Positions 43,789-52,516 of a DNA stretch of 64,000 nucleotides are shown piece after piece; position 1 is the stretch's first letter; each line of letters opens with the position of its first letter. Both the position numbers and the translations under genes were made by a program. The notes beneath the pieces were generated by a model that was not told where the DNA came from, did no database searches, and saw nothing but the letters and a program-made list of their open reading frames with translations. Source of the stretch: Gammaproteobacteria bacterium (GTDB lineage: Bacteria; Pseudomonadota; Gammaproteobacteria; Ga0077536); NCBI GenBank assembly GCA_021773835.1, contig JAJFJQ010000051.1, positions 310,001 to 374,000 on the forward strand, read 5' to 3'.

Positions 43789-45186
43789 TTATTTAGCCAA
43801 TGGCGGGCGCAGGTCACGCCAATCATCGGCGCTTTGCCACACTCGCCCGGCACGGAACAACAAGGCCTCTTCGAAATGCCGACCAACAAGTTGAAATGAT
43901 AGCGGCGAGCCGTTTTTATCGAGTCCGGCTGGCAAGGTGATGGTCGGCGCGCCCGTCATATCGTCTGGCGCGGTGAAGGCGATAAGTTCATCGAGTCCAG
44001 CTTCACACATTTTGGCAAATGCCTTTACCGTTGGATTGATCCGCTGGTAGACCGGCTTGATCATCAAATCGATCGAGGTAAAGACTTGTTCCATGTCGCC
44101 CCGGAATTCGCGACGAGTGATTTCCGCATTTGCATAATCAAGACCTGTAACCGCGTGACCCATGTCGAGGAAGCCGCTGAACGTTGCGCTATAGCCGCGT
44201 TTCTTCGATGGGTAGCTCGCGGCATGCGCGATCGCGGCATCCGAGGTGCAGATCGGTCCCCACGCCGTCAGTGCGGCTTCGAGTGGCGGCATTTTGAACG
44301 GCACGATAATCGCACCCGCCGCCTTTAAGGCGCGTAGTGCGCGCTCGATCGCTTTCTTGATCTCTGCATCCACTCCACCAAACGCGTATTTTCGGTCGAT
44401 TCCGATCCGCACACCTTTGACGCCGCGCCCAATCGTCGAGAGGTAGTCCGGTACCGCGAGCGAGGAGCTGGTGGGGTCCTTAATGTCACGACCAGCGATG
44501 GCTGCGAGCATCGCGGCCGCGTCTTCGACCGATCTCGTCAGTGGCCCGACGTGATCTAAGGTTTGCGATAATGGAAATACGCCATAGCGACTAACTCGAG
44601 ACCAAGTCGGCTTAAGCCCTACGATCCCATTGCAAGACGCAGGGAAGCGGATCGAACCGCCGGTATCGCTACCGAGCGCGCCGAAGGCGAGTCCTGCCGC
44701 GACCGATACTCCGGTGCCGCTCGATGATGCACCACTCCAACGGTTCGCCGACCATGGGTTTATTGGCGGTGGTATATCCGGATGGTGTTCCGCAAGTGCA
44801 CCCTCAGTGAGATGAACTTTGCCTAGGATCACAGCACCGGCATCGCGGAGTTTACGCACGACCGTCGCGTCGTGATCCGCAATAGATTTTCGAAACATCG
44901 GGATCCCGGCGGTCGTTGGAAACCCCGTCATGTTGCATAGGTCCTTAACGGCAACGGGGACACCGTGGAGCGGACCGCGACGTTTGCGATTCTTGGCCTC
45001 TCGGTCTGCACGTCGTGCGTCTTTGAGCGCGGGGCCTTCGAGCACCGTGACATAACTTTTGAGCTTGGGATCGAGTCGCTCGATGCGTTCGAGCATGGCT
45101 TGAGTAGCTTCAACGGATGACAAATTGCGCTTGGCGATCAATTTACCGAGATCGACTGCGCCCATAAAGGCGATATCTGAGTTCAT
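43789..45186 (-). CDS. amidase signature family enzyme
   Basis: A 465-residue amidase of the GatA-like type. Triad elements are AVKDLCN (Lys), GASSSGTGVSV (cis-Ser) and DTGGSIRFPAS (nucleophile Ser). Start at 45186 or the in-frame ATG at 45198; neither has a strong ribosome binding site. It hydrolyses an unknown amide. It is the second amidase in the window and converges on the alcohol dehydrogenase. Confidence 0.9.
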   Translation of the reverse strand: MNSDIAFMGAVDLGKLIAKRNLSSVEATQAMLERIERLDPKLKSYVTVLEGPALKDARRADREAKNRKRRGPLHGVPVAVKDLCNMTGFPTTAGIPMFRKSIADHDATVVRKLRDAGAVILGKVHLTEGALAEHHPDIPPPINPWSANRWSGASSSGTGVSVAAGLAFGALGSDTGGSIRFPASCNGIVGLKPTWSRVSRYGVFPLSQTLDHVGPLTRSVEDAAAMLAAIAGRDIKDPTSSSLAVPDYLSTIGRGVKGVRIGIDRKYAFGGVDAEIKKAIERALRALKAAGAIIVPFKMPPLEAALTAWGPICTSDAAIAHAASYPSKKRGYSATFSGFLDMGHAVTGLDYANAEITRREFRGDMEQVFTSIDLMIKPVYQRINPTVKAFAKMCEAGLDELIAFTAPDDMTGAPTITLPAGLDKNGSPLSFQLVGRHFEEALLFRAGRVWQSADDWRDLRPPLAK

Positions 45187-45396
45187 CGTGGGCCCCATCT
45201 ATTATTCAATTGTGGCAACAGATTAACATCTCGAAGGCTTCGAGTATCGCCCCTCGTTTCGGTGCGCAAATTCGGAGGCGGAAGTGGGTTTAATTCTACG
45301 CCCGGACGGACGCATCCGCCGATAGTTGTTAATCAACGGCCGAAGTCTATTATCATGTGCGTTGGAACCTCGGCCGCCGAGCGTTGATCCCTTTTA

Positions 45397-45855
45397 ATGA
45401 CACGTCACCGTAAAGATGCCTATCGCCGAATCGCGACGGTCGCGCTAGTCGGCCTCGTTTTGCGTTCACTCGTTGCGCCGGGCTTGATGGTGGTTGACGG
45501 CGCGGATGGGTTCGGCGGCCTCTCATTGGTGTTGTGCCCGGGACAAAATCCAGGCCTTAATTTTGACCTCCTCGCTAGTAGCGATGACCACCACAAGCAC
45601 CACCATGGTGGTGGTCGGTTTGATTCGGACCAGCTCCAATCAGATCCCGAACGATATATTGGAGTTCACGCAGAATCGCTTGATGCTGGTTGTGCCCTAT
45701 GGGTTGCCAGCGCAAGCGGTACGGCATTAGCGGTATACAAACTGCCGATTAATGGAACGCTGCAAAGCGAGCAGCCGATCACACATTCCGTTGTTTGTGT
45801 CCGCTCCACGCTACACAGTAATCGCCAACCGCGCGCGCCACCCATCGTTACTTAA
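45397..45855 (+). CDS. DUF2946-like His-rich exported protein
   Basis: A 152-residue protein with a hydrophobic N-terminus (RIATVALVGLVLRSLVAPGL), a SLVLCPG segment, a His cluster (DDHHKHHHGGG) and a late ACALW-like motif (DAGCALW). This set resembles DUF2946, a small family often found near metal-transport genes and thought to handle copper. The His cluster would suit metal binding. It is 74 nt before the outer-membrane channel gene. Confidence 0.6.
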   Translation: MTRHRKDAYRRIATVALVGLVLRSLVAPGLMVVDGADGFGGLSLVLCPGQNPGLNFDLLASSDDHHKHHHGGGRFDSDQLQSDPERYIGVHAESLDAGCALWVASASGTALAVYKLPINGTLQSEQPITHSVVCVRSTLHSNRQPRAPPIVT

Positions 45856-45929
45856 ATCGATCCTTTTTTATTTACTGACATCACGTGATGCCACTCGGCA
45901 TCACGCGTTCAAAATCGATTTGGAGTGTA

Positions 45930-46934
45930 ATGATGGAATTCTCGTCACGCGTTTTGTGCGCCGTAGTCGGCGCGATTGGTCTTATATCAACCGCGAGTGC
46001 GGACCACCCCACGGCCGTTTTTGGTTCAGAGCACGGCGGGCCTTTAAACACCATTTCCGCCACGAGTCTCCCACGCGGCAGCTGGGCGATGGGAATGCGC
46101 ACAGAAGTGATAAATTCGAACGCCTTCTCTGATGCAGAGCTCGCCGGGCTTGCATCGGTCGGTGTGGAAGATGTCCACGCCATTGATCACATTATTAGTG
46201 CCTCCGCCTCGTTCGCCTATGGGGTGAGCGATAAGCTTGACCTTGGGATCAGGATCCCCTGGGTGCTACGCGAGAACATACGCGAGGGCGAACTCGAAGA
46301 CGGTGAAGCGGAAGCCCATTCGCATGGTGATGCCCAAGGGATAGGTGATCTTGTCGTGTTGGCGAATTATCAAGTGTATTCACGCAACGGCTACGACTGG
46401 GCCATTCAGGGCGGGGTGAAAGCGCCGACCGGAGAGACCAATGAGTCCGACCGCGGTAGCCGTCTCGAAACCGAGTTCCAGCCTGGGTCAGGTTCGTGGG
46501 ATGTCCTCGTCGGCGGCGCTGCTAGCACCACGCTTGGCGCGTTTGGTCTGCACGCTAGCATTTTATACAGCGCAACAAGCGAAGGGTCACAAGGCACCGA
46601 GATAGGAGACGCGCTGCACTATAATTTTGCACTGGTATTTAATCCCGGCAGGGATCACGACCATCGCGCACACGAGCATGCATCATTAATTGATGATTTG
46701 CGCTGGGAGCTGATGCTTGAGATTAACGGAGAGCAGCGCTGGGAAGATCGCGTGCGAAACACTACAGAGGCAAATTCTGGTGGCAATGTAGTCTACTTAT
46801 CGCCCGGGGCGCGGATCTCGTATCAGAATATCAGCGCCTTTCTCTCCTACGGCTACCCGGTGGTGGACGATTCCATCGGTTGGCAGTCCGATTTTGATTT
46901 TCGTCTAAGCGGGGGCATTGCGGTCGCGTTCTAA
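45930..46934 (+). CDS. outer-membrane beta-barrel protein (phenol MetA-type transporter family)
   Basis: A 334-residue exported barrel. The ATG at 45930 follows GGAG; the signal peptide ends STASA. The body has amphipathic strands and a His-rich stretch (EAEAHSHGDAQG and GRDHDHRAHEHAS), and ends GIAVAF with the C-terminal aromatic. It matches the MetA-pathway transporter family by its SLPRGSWAMGM and KAPTGETNESD segments. With the His-rich partner upstream it may pass metal ions or small hydrophobic compounds. Confidence 0.75.
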   Translation: MMEFSSRVLCAVVGAIGLISTASADHPTAVFGSEHGGPLNTISATSLPRGSWAMGMRTEVINSNAFSDAELAGLASVGVEDVHAIDHIISASASFAYGVSDKLDLGIRIPWVLRENIREGELEDGEAEAHSHGDAQGIGDLVVLANYQVYSRNGYDWAIQGGVKAPTGETNESDRGSRLETEFQPGSGSWDVLVGGAASTTLGAFGLHASILYSATSEGSQGTEIGDALHYNFALVFNPGRDHDHRAHEHASLIDDLRWELMLEINGEQRWEDRVRNTTEANSGGNVVYLSPGARISYQNISAFLSYGYPVVDDSIGWQSDFDFRLSGGIAVAF

Positions 46935-47003
46935 CGTGTAGGTACTGGAGACGGACCTTGAGCGCCAGTGCACCGGCCGCAGTGCGTCGTCAGGCGTAGT
47001 TGC

Positions 47004-47528
47004 CTAAGTCTGGAAAATCGCGTGTTCCGGAACGTAATCCCTTGCGACCTGCAATAGTCGAGTCATGTCGTCGCTCGTATCGTCGATGTCAACGTACAGC
47101 TTTTCGAATAGCGTTGTAAAGTTATCGCGATCGTCGGTCTTTGCGTAAAGCTCTGCCAGGGTTACTTTAAAATCCGTGCGGTCAGGCAGGGCATCGCTGG
47201 CGTGCAACAGCCATTTTATTGCTTCGTCCCATTTTTCGGCGTCGATACATCGCTTGACCTCCGCACCGATGGTGAGCGCGCCGGATTGCGATAGGCCTTC
47301 ATTGAGATCATGAGCCGGCTCGTCTGCATAAATATCGGTAACTGCGGGTTTAGTCTCCTTGGATTGGGTATAAGACGACTCTTGAGGTGACTTGCCTACC
47401 GGTTCACTGTCGCGAGCTTCGGGGAGATCTTCGGACCCATTGACGCTGTGGGCTCCTTGGGATCGAACAACGACGACCGCGGCCACGGCAACGATGACAA
47501 GCCCTAGTATGATGGCTATTCCACTCAT
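47004..47528 (-). CDS. membrane protein with FimV C-terminal-like domain
   Basis: A 174-residue protein: an N-terminal hydrophobic helix (IAIILGLVIVAVAAVVVVRS), an acidic low-complexity linker, and a C-terminal helical domain (RTDFKVTLAELYAKTDDRDN) like the end of FimV, a polar organiser of type IV pili and twitching. It lacks the large FimV N-terminal and peptidoglycan-binding parts, so it is a short relative. Confidence 0.65.
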   Translation of the reverse strand: MSGIAIILGLVIVAVAAVVVVRSQGAHSVNGSEDLPEARDSEPVGKSPQESSYTQSKETKPAVTDIYADEPAHDLNEGLSQSGALTIGAEVKRCIDAEKWDEAIKWLLHASDALPDRTDFKVTLAELYAKTDDRDNFTTLFEKLYVDIDDTSDDMTRLLQVARDYVPEHAIFQT

Positions 47529-47749
47529 ATGGGAATTTTACACTCGTTTTGCATTAGCCGGGAACCACTGCAACTGCTTACCAGTTCGATATGTCTGGCG
47601 AACGTTGTCTAACGTGCATAAAGTGCATCCAACGTTATATTTCGAGTTCCCCTACCAGCGTTTGCTACTTGTTCGGGACTCGTTGACATGCACGATTGAT
47701 CAGCAGGGCTCTCCCAATGGTAGGCAAAGGTGGATTAACATAGCCGGTA

Positions 47750-48295
47750 ATGGCAATACATGATCCACAAAAAATATCTTCGTCGCGGATTGTCCCGCTT
47801 TCGATCCGAATAGCCTGGCTAGTGTGCTGCATAATCGCAGTCGTTGGTTGCGGTAACCGCGAGGATCCGGTCGAATTGTTCAGCAACGGCGAGTACGCAG
47901 AGTCCTTTCGGATCTTCAATCAGCAAGCGGCGGCGGGCAACAATAAGCAAGCCAATAATTACCTTGGTATCCATTATTATCTTGGCGCTGGGGTAGCTCG
48001 CGATTTCGTCCGTGCTGCGAAGCTATTCGAACTAGCCGCATTGGCTGAAGTGCCCGATGCCCAACGTAATCTTGGGGTAATGTATTTGCGCGGGCTTGGG
48101 GTTAATCAGGATTATAATCAAGCCTACGGCTGGTTCTTTGCCGCGCACAAGGGGGGCAATGCTAGTTCGAAGAAATACCTCGATTTGATGGGCGATAATG
48201 TCACGCCGAATGCGAGTGGGCTTGCGCGCGAGCACGTGCGGCAGCAAATCGCCGCACACGCTGCGGCGGATGCGGCATCGCCAAGCGAAGACTGA
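47750..48295 (+). CDS. Sel1-repeat lipoprotein
   Basis: A 181-residue lipoprotein with lipobox VVGC and two to three Sel1/TPR repeats (ANNYLGIHYYLGAGVARDF, AQRNLGVMYLRGLGVNQDY). Such repeats make protein-protein contacts. It converges on the selenoprotein gene at 48383. Confidence 0.8.
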   Translation: MAIHDPQKISSSRIVPLSIRIAWLVCCIIAVVGCGNREDPVELFSNGEYAESFRIFNQQAAAGNNKQANNYLGIHYYLGAGVARDFVRAAKLFELAALAEVPDAQRNLGVMYLRGLGVNQDYNQAYGWFFAAHKGGNASSKKYLDLMGDNVTPNASGLAREHVRQQIAAHAAADAASPSED

Positions 48296-48382
48296 GCCGG
48301 CGGCCGATAAGGCTAACCGACACGTCCTAGATTAGGCAATCTAGCGAGCGCCGAAGCGCCGCATGCGGCACTTTCAACTGCG

Positions 48383-49033
48383 TTATTGGGTTAGTGCCCG
48401 CAAATCCGCTAGGGTTTTCGCTGCCTCCGGACGTACGGTGTAGTCGGCATCGATGTCGGTGGCGCGAACGATGCCGGTTTTATCCACCACGATCCGAGCT
48501 GGCATTGGTAACACCCATTCATCTCGGCCACTACAAGCGGGCAAATCGATACCAAAGCTGAGATAGATCTCGCGCAAATCATCGGGTATATCGAAGGTTA
48601 ACCCCAGGCTCCGAGTAAACGCGCTGTCGGTATCACTCAAGATATCAAAGCCCAAGTCATGGGACTCGACCATCGGTAGGCTGAGTTCAGGTAACTGTGG
48701 CGTGATAGCGACTAGACTGGCTCCGAGTTGTTGGATCTCTTCGAGGGCTTCTTGTAGAGCGTACAGCTCCACATTGCAGTAGGGTCACCAATGCCCGCGG
48801 AATACGGTCAGCACAACGGCGCCGCTCGAGAGTAAGTCGGCGGAGTTTACGATTTCTGAATTTTGATTGGGAAGCGCAAATGGTGGTAGTTGGTCACCCG
48901 GTTTGATTACGTGGTCCATGATGCCGGAATTGCGCAGTTCGTCAGTTCTGCGGTGCATGACCGTTAATTTTTCCTCCGGGATACGTTTGCTCGACGCATC
49001 TCGAATATCGTCGAGTTTCTTTGCCAGATTCAT
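48383..49033 (-). CDS. peroxiredoxin-like selenoprotein (W-U-P-Y-C)
   Basis: A 216-residue AhpC/TSA-type protein if the TGA at 48785-48787 is read as selenocysteine (U83). The two halves are in one frame and make a continuous family fold: VVLTVFRGHW, then U, then PYCNVELYALQEALEEI. Homologues have WCPYC at this point, so U83 takes the place of the first redox Cys and C86 remains as partner. The upstream part has the usual PPFALPN segment; downstream VDKTGIVRATDID completes the fold. An ordinary pseudogene is less likely because only this one codon is changed, the frame is intact on both sides, and a SECIS-like hairpin follows. Its ATG overlaps the stop of the upstream LLM gene (ATGA), so both are translated together. 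Confidence 0.9.
48753..48773 (-). promoter_or_regulatory. bacterial SECIS-like hairpin downstream of UGA
   Basis: On the minus strand, TGTGGAGC (48773-48766) pairs with GCTCTACA (48760-48753), eight pairs with one G-U, around a 5-nt loop TGTAC. It starts 11 nt after the UGA, and the loop G lies 21 nt after it. A short stem with a G in the first two loop bases at this distance is the known bacterial SECIS layout. Confidence 0.8.
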
Positions 49034-50199
49034 TTTAATTGCTCCCGTAATCCCGCCTGTTCCATTAGCGGCAGTACTTTTTCGCCGAAGTATTTCAGCT
49101 CTTCATGATAATCTAACCAGGTCAGAATTAAACCTTCAACGCCGCGATCATTGAGCTCTGTCATTTTCTCGACGACCTGCTCGGGTGTGCCGACCAGCGG
49201 GTAGCCGCCCCATCCTGCGATGAATCGTTCACCGAAACTCTTTATTTGTTCGTCAAACGAGCCACTCTCAATGCCAAGCAGTCTCATTATGTTATGCGTG
49301 GCCTCCCAGTCGCCAGCATCTACCACACGTTGGTATGCCGCCTGCGCTTCTTCTTCTGTATCCCGGCAGCACACGAATCCGTAGCTCATCACTCCACATT
49401 CACGCTTATGTAACGCGGCTCGTTTGTGTATATCGGCGACCAGTTCGCCACCACTTTCCAGTGTCGCAATCGTTATAAAATTGAAATCTACTTCGCGAGC
49501 TGAAAACTCCCGACCGTCTTCAGAGTTGCCGGCGTTGAGCAAAACTGGATAGGGCTGTTGCACCGGCTTTGGAGAGAGAAACCCATCGTTGATGGTGAAG
49601 TACTGGCCCGCATGGTCAAAATTTTGTTCGGTCCATGCGCGTTTAACGCAGGTGACCCAGTCGCTCGCCATCGCGTAACGCTCACTGTGCGGTAGCTGCT
49701 CTTTGCCAAACATCTCGATCTCTGGCCGGAACCAGCCACAAACTATATTTAAACCGAAACGGCCGTTCGAAATATTATCGATACTAGCACCCTGTTTGGC
49801 AGCGAATAGGGGGTGCGCGGTTGGGGTATGCGAGGTAGCGCACACCATAATACGATCGGTGTTGCAGGCCATGGCGGTTGCCCAAGTATAGACTTCGAGA
49901 TTATCGCCGTTGAACATCGTTGTCCCGCCGAAGTGTTTCCAGCGCCCCACTGGGACGAGCATCTCAAAGCCAAGCTGGTCGGCAAGTTTTGCGATCTTGA
50001 CGTTGTGCTCGTAGGTCGGCTCGAAAGTTGTTTCGGCGTGGGTGATGGTGCAGCCATTGCTACAATTGGTACCGAAAATACCGAGTTTTAATCGATTGGT
50101 GTTGTACACCGGGACGTGGTCGCGTCGCCACTGCGACAGATCGTCCGGATGATCGACAGGGTTTGAGCTCACTGCGATGTTCCTCACTGTTGGCTGCAA
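49030..50199 (-). CDS. LLM class flavin-dependent monooxygenase (RutA/SfnG-like)
   Basis: A 389-residue luciferase-like monooxygenase. Its N-terminal half has YEHNVKIAKLADQLGFE, GGTTMFNGDNLEVYTWA, ISNGRFGLNIVCGW and LNAGNSEDGREFSA, resembling pyrimidine monooxygenase RutA and dimethyl sulfone monooxygenase SfnG. It uses FMNH2 and O2. The substrate is not identifiable; no reductase is adjacent. The stop overlaps the next ATG by 4 nt (ATGA), coupling it to the selenoprotein, which may remove peroxide or reduce oxidised products. Confidence 0.9.
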   Translation of the reverse strand: MQPTVRNIAVSSNPVDHPDDLSQWRRDHVPVYNTNRLKLGIFGTNCSNGCTITHAETTFEPTYEHNVKIAKLADQLGFEMLVPVGRWKHFGGTTMFNGDNLEVYTWATAMACNTDRIMVCATSHTPTAHPLFAAKQGASIDNISNGRFGLNIVCGWFRPEIEMFGKEQLPHSERYAMASDWVTCVKRAWTEQNFDHAGQYFTINDGFLSPKPVQQPYPVLLNAGNSEDGREFSAREVDFNFITIATLESGGELVADIHKRAALHKRECGVMSYGFVCCRDTEEEAQAAYQRVVDAGDWEATHNIMRLLGIESGSFDEQIKSFGERFIAGWGGYPLVGTPEQVVEKMTELNDRGVEGLILTWLDYHEELKYFGEKVLPLMEQAGLREQLK

Positions 50200-50277
50200 A
50201 TTATAATCGATAACCGATAATGGGGTTATGCTCGCAGATGAACAAAATCCGTCAATTCACGGTTACACTGTGCCTCA

Positions 50278-50745
50278 ATGCTCGTGAAGTATTTCTATCA
50301 TCAATACAGAGAACCTAAGTTGAAGAAAAAATTAGTTATCGCGTCGCTACTATTCATGAGCCTAGTCGGATGCTCGCTGTGGCCTGGCGGTGATGGCGAC
50401 GAATCAGAACCCAAACAAAAGGTCGTTGAAGAAAAAATAGACGAAGAAGATGTTGACGTAGAAGAAGTCTATATTTCAAAAGGTCGCCTACAATGCGAAG
50501 ACGAGACTGGCAACGCGCTTTCCGTCACGAAAAACGAATTGCAGCAGGCCGGGATCAAAGTATTTTCATCCGAGTGCGGGGTAATAACCGGCATTATGCC
50601 GCCGGCGCTATGCGGATCGACGACGTTGCACATCAACGTCCACGGCATTGACGAACGGAAGTTCCCCGAAGCCGAAATCCTCGGCTTTAAGTCGATCAAA
50701 AGTCTTGAGAAGAAGCAGGACTACGAAATTATTCCCTGCAATTAG
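50278..50745 (+). CDS. lipoprotein of unknown function
   Basis: About 141-155 residues with a lipobox LVGC and an acidic low-complexity stretch (KVVEEKIDEEDVDVEE). A cysteine-containing domain follows (several Cys in GRLQCEDE, SSECGVIT, PALCGST, IIPCN). The start could be ATG 50278 or TTG 50320. No family recognised. It converges on the Hcp-like gene. Confidence 0.6.
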   Translation: MLVKYFYHQYREPKLKKKLVIASLLFMSLVGCSLWPGGDGDESEPKQKVVEEKIDEEDVDVEEVYISKGRLQCEDETGNALSVTKNELQQAGIKVFSSECGVITGIMPPALCGSTTLHINVHGIDERKFPEAEILGFKSIKSLEKKQDYEIIPCN

Positions 50746-50764
50746 CGCGCTTCGATCGCTAGTT

Positions 50765-51511
50765 TCAGAGCAGCGCTTCAGGGCGCTTTCGGCGCCCGCG
50801 CCAAAAGCACGCACCGACGGCCGAGCTAAATAACCAAAATGCTGCTGGTAGCGGAATGGCAGCGGGTAATTCGCTGCCGGGACCGGAGAGCCCTAGTACG
50901 AACAATTCTGCTAACGCTGCTGCAGATCCAGTACCCTTTAGGAGGTCAAATGAAGCCTCCGCCTTTGGACCAGCCTTACCCGACTTTGGATCGATCGTCG
51001 TGTAAGTCATCTCGATCCTCGAATAGGAGAATGAGCCAGAGACTGTCGGTGGCACCCCAGGGGTATCGGTTGCGGACAAAAACAGGCTGGTTAACAAGAC
51101 GTCATCGAATGTCATTGAGAAAAAGACAATGGGTGGGCTCTCCGTTGAGGGCGTCGTGAAGTGCACGTCGACCGTTGCCAATGCTTTGCCTCTGGTGAGT
51201 GAATCGAACAGCGGCGGGAAACTTTTATCCATCGCTTGGACCCAACTTAGGTCCGCAAACGTAGGTGTCCCAATCCCTCCACCCTTTGAGCCGGAATCTG
51301 TACCAGTCGGTATTGAGACGCCCCAGTTAATGGATTGTACGTCGTTCCAATTTTCGTGCATTTCATCGACGGACTCACCTTCGATGTCGCCGAATCTTAT
51401 AAATAAGTCTGCATGACTTGCGGTGGAAATAAACACCGCACCGATGCATGCAAGGGATAAAAGACGTTTGAGCAATTTGCGGGGGGGCGTTGAGGATACA
51501 TTAAGCATCAT
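50765..51511 (-). CDS. Hcp-fold exported protein with CTERM sorting signal
   Basis: A 248-residue protein. AAGGAG is 5 nt before the ATG at 51511. After a signal peptide ending STASHA, the body follows the Hcp (type VI tube) pattern: LFIRFGDIEGESVDE, SINWGVS, DLSWVQAMDKSFPPLF, LATVDVHF, and RIEMTYTTIDPK. The tail is a VPLPA-like sorting signal: IPLPAA, a hydrophobic helix and a basic end (WRGRRKR). No other type VI secretion gene is near, so it is a surface-directed Hcp-like protein rather than part of a T6SS. It is divergent from the next CTERM gene. Confidence 0.75.
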   Translation of the reverse strand: MMLNVSSTPPRKLLKRLLSLACIGAVFISTASHADLFIRFGDIEGESVDEMHENWNDVQSINWGVSIPTGTDSGSKGGGIGTPTFADLSWVQAMDKSFPPLFDSLTRGKALATVDVHFTTPSTESPPIVFFSMTFDDVLLTSLFLSATDTPGVPPTVSGSFSYSRIEMTYTTIDPKSGKAGPKAEASFDLLKGTGSAAALAELFVLGLSGPGSELPAAIPLPAAFWLFSSAVGACFWRGRRKRPEALL

Positions 51512-51837
51512 GCTGTCTCCTTGTGTTCCTATGGGTCTCGGATAAAACCCTAGCACGTTGGCTTATCTTATCAAGAAAGTGCGCCAAGAATCGAAGCCAA
51601 TTGTCAGGCTCGGAGATCGTTTGTTGATATGGTGCTCGACTGATCCGGCAGTATGTCCGTGGAATCCTTTTTCGAATCTATAAAAATGGGATGCTAGATT
51701 TCAAGCTACTAGACAAGATCGGTAATTTTACAAGGTTAGTAAGGTTTTCAGCTGTTAGCATGTCCATTCGACGATTGTCGAAAAACGGGTTGCAACTAAA
51801 GATTTGTACCAGACGAGCTAAAGGAACAGGTCTCAAT
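51512..51837. other. divergent promoter region between two CTERM genes
   Basis: A 326-nt AT-rich region between divergently transcribed CTERM protein genes. AAAGGA at about 51820 precedes the rightward ATG. No clear operator or repeat recognised; a shared activator is possible. Confidence 0.4.
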
Positions 51838-52398
51838 ATGAAATCGAGCTTAGGTCTAACGATATGCGGGATAGCATTCGCGGTGTTCACTCAATATGCC
51901 CTTGCGGCCACCGTTGCGGTCGAGTTTTCTGCTACGTCGATCGAATCTATTTTCCCAGATTCGACGTACTTTGATCCGCTTGGACCAACCGATCCAACTG
52001 GGTTTTTTGCGTTCGACGATTCCGGGCTCACCGGCGTTGGAACCGAAGTCATCGATCTCGCTGATTTCACCGACGGGGCATATACGTTCGGCACCAACAT
52101 TTTTACATTGGCGGACCTACAAGGCTTCGCCGATTCAGGCTCGATTACGCTGGTCGATGGCCTATTCACGGAGCTTGAATTCAGTAACAGCACCGTGCTC
52201 GGTGGCCTCTCGGTCTCGCTGGCATTTAATTCCACTTCTAATGGGTGGTCGTTCGGCGAGAATTTTGGCCCCGGTTTCGCTGAAGGAGGGTTGACCGCTG
52301 CTGTTAACACCGTGCCTTTGCCAGCCGCGGCATGGCTGTTCGTGTCGGGCCTAGTAGGGCTGTTTGGCGTCCGGCGGACAAGCAAAGGCCCCACCTAA
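51838..52398 (+). CDS. VPLPA-type CTERM sorting-signal protein
   Basis: A 186-residue exported protein: the signal peptide ends YALAA, and a beta-rich body low in charge lacks a named domain. The tail is the sorting signal VPLPAA, a hydrophobic helix (AWLFVSGLVGLFG) and VRRTSK. The start is at 51838, since the longer frame from 51691 is not protein-like. It is probably surface or matrix targeted by an exosortase encoded elsewhere. Confidence 0.82.
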   Translation: MKSSLGLTICGIAFAVFTQYALAATVAVEFSATSIESIFPDSTYFDPLGPTDPTGFFAFDDSGLTGVGTEVIDLADFTDGAYTFGTNIFTLADLQGFADSGSITLVDGLFTELEFSNSTVLGGLSVSLAFNSTSNGWSFGENFGPGFAEGGLTAAVNTVPLPAAAWLFVSGLVGLFGVRRTSKGPT

Positions 52399-52516
52399 GC
52401 AACTGCGCAAACCCCGCGGGAATCTTGCTCGCGGTAGCTACTTAGTATTGCTCTGGTTGCTTGTAGAACCGCGAACGGCGTATTTCCTGAATTTGGATCT
52501 TGTAGGTGTACCAGTC

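Noticed and set aside
48383-49033. Two separate small genes or a pseudogene split by TGA
   Set aside because: Frame, family sequence and redox motif are continuous, the stop is exactly at the redox Cys, and a SECIS-like hairpin follows; recoding explains it better.
50765-51511. Type VI secretion tube gene
   Set aside because: Hcp fold is present but there are no sheath, VgrG, ATPase or membrane genes nearby, and it has a signal peptide and CTERM tail.
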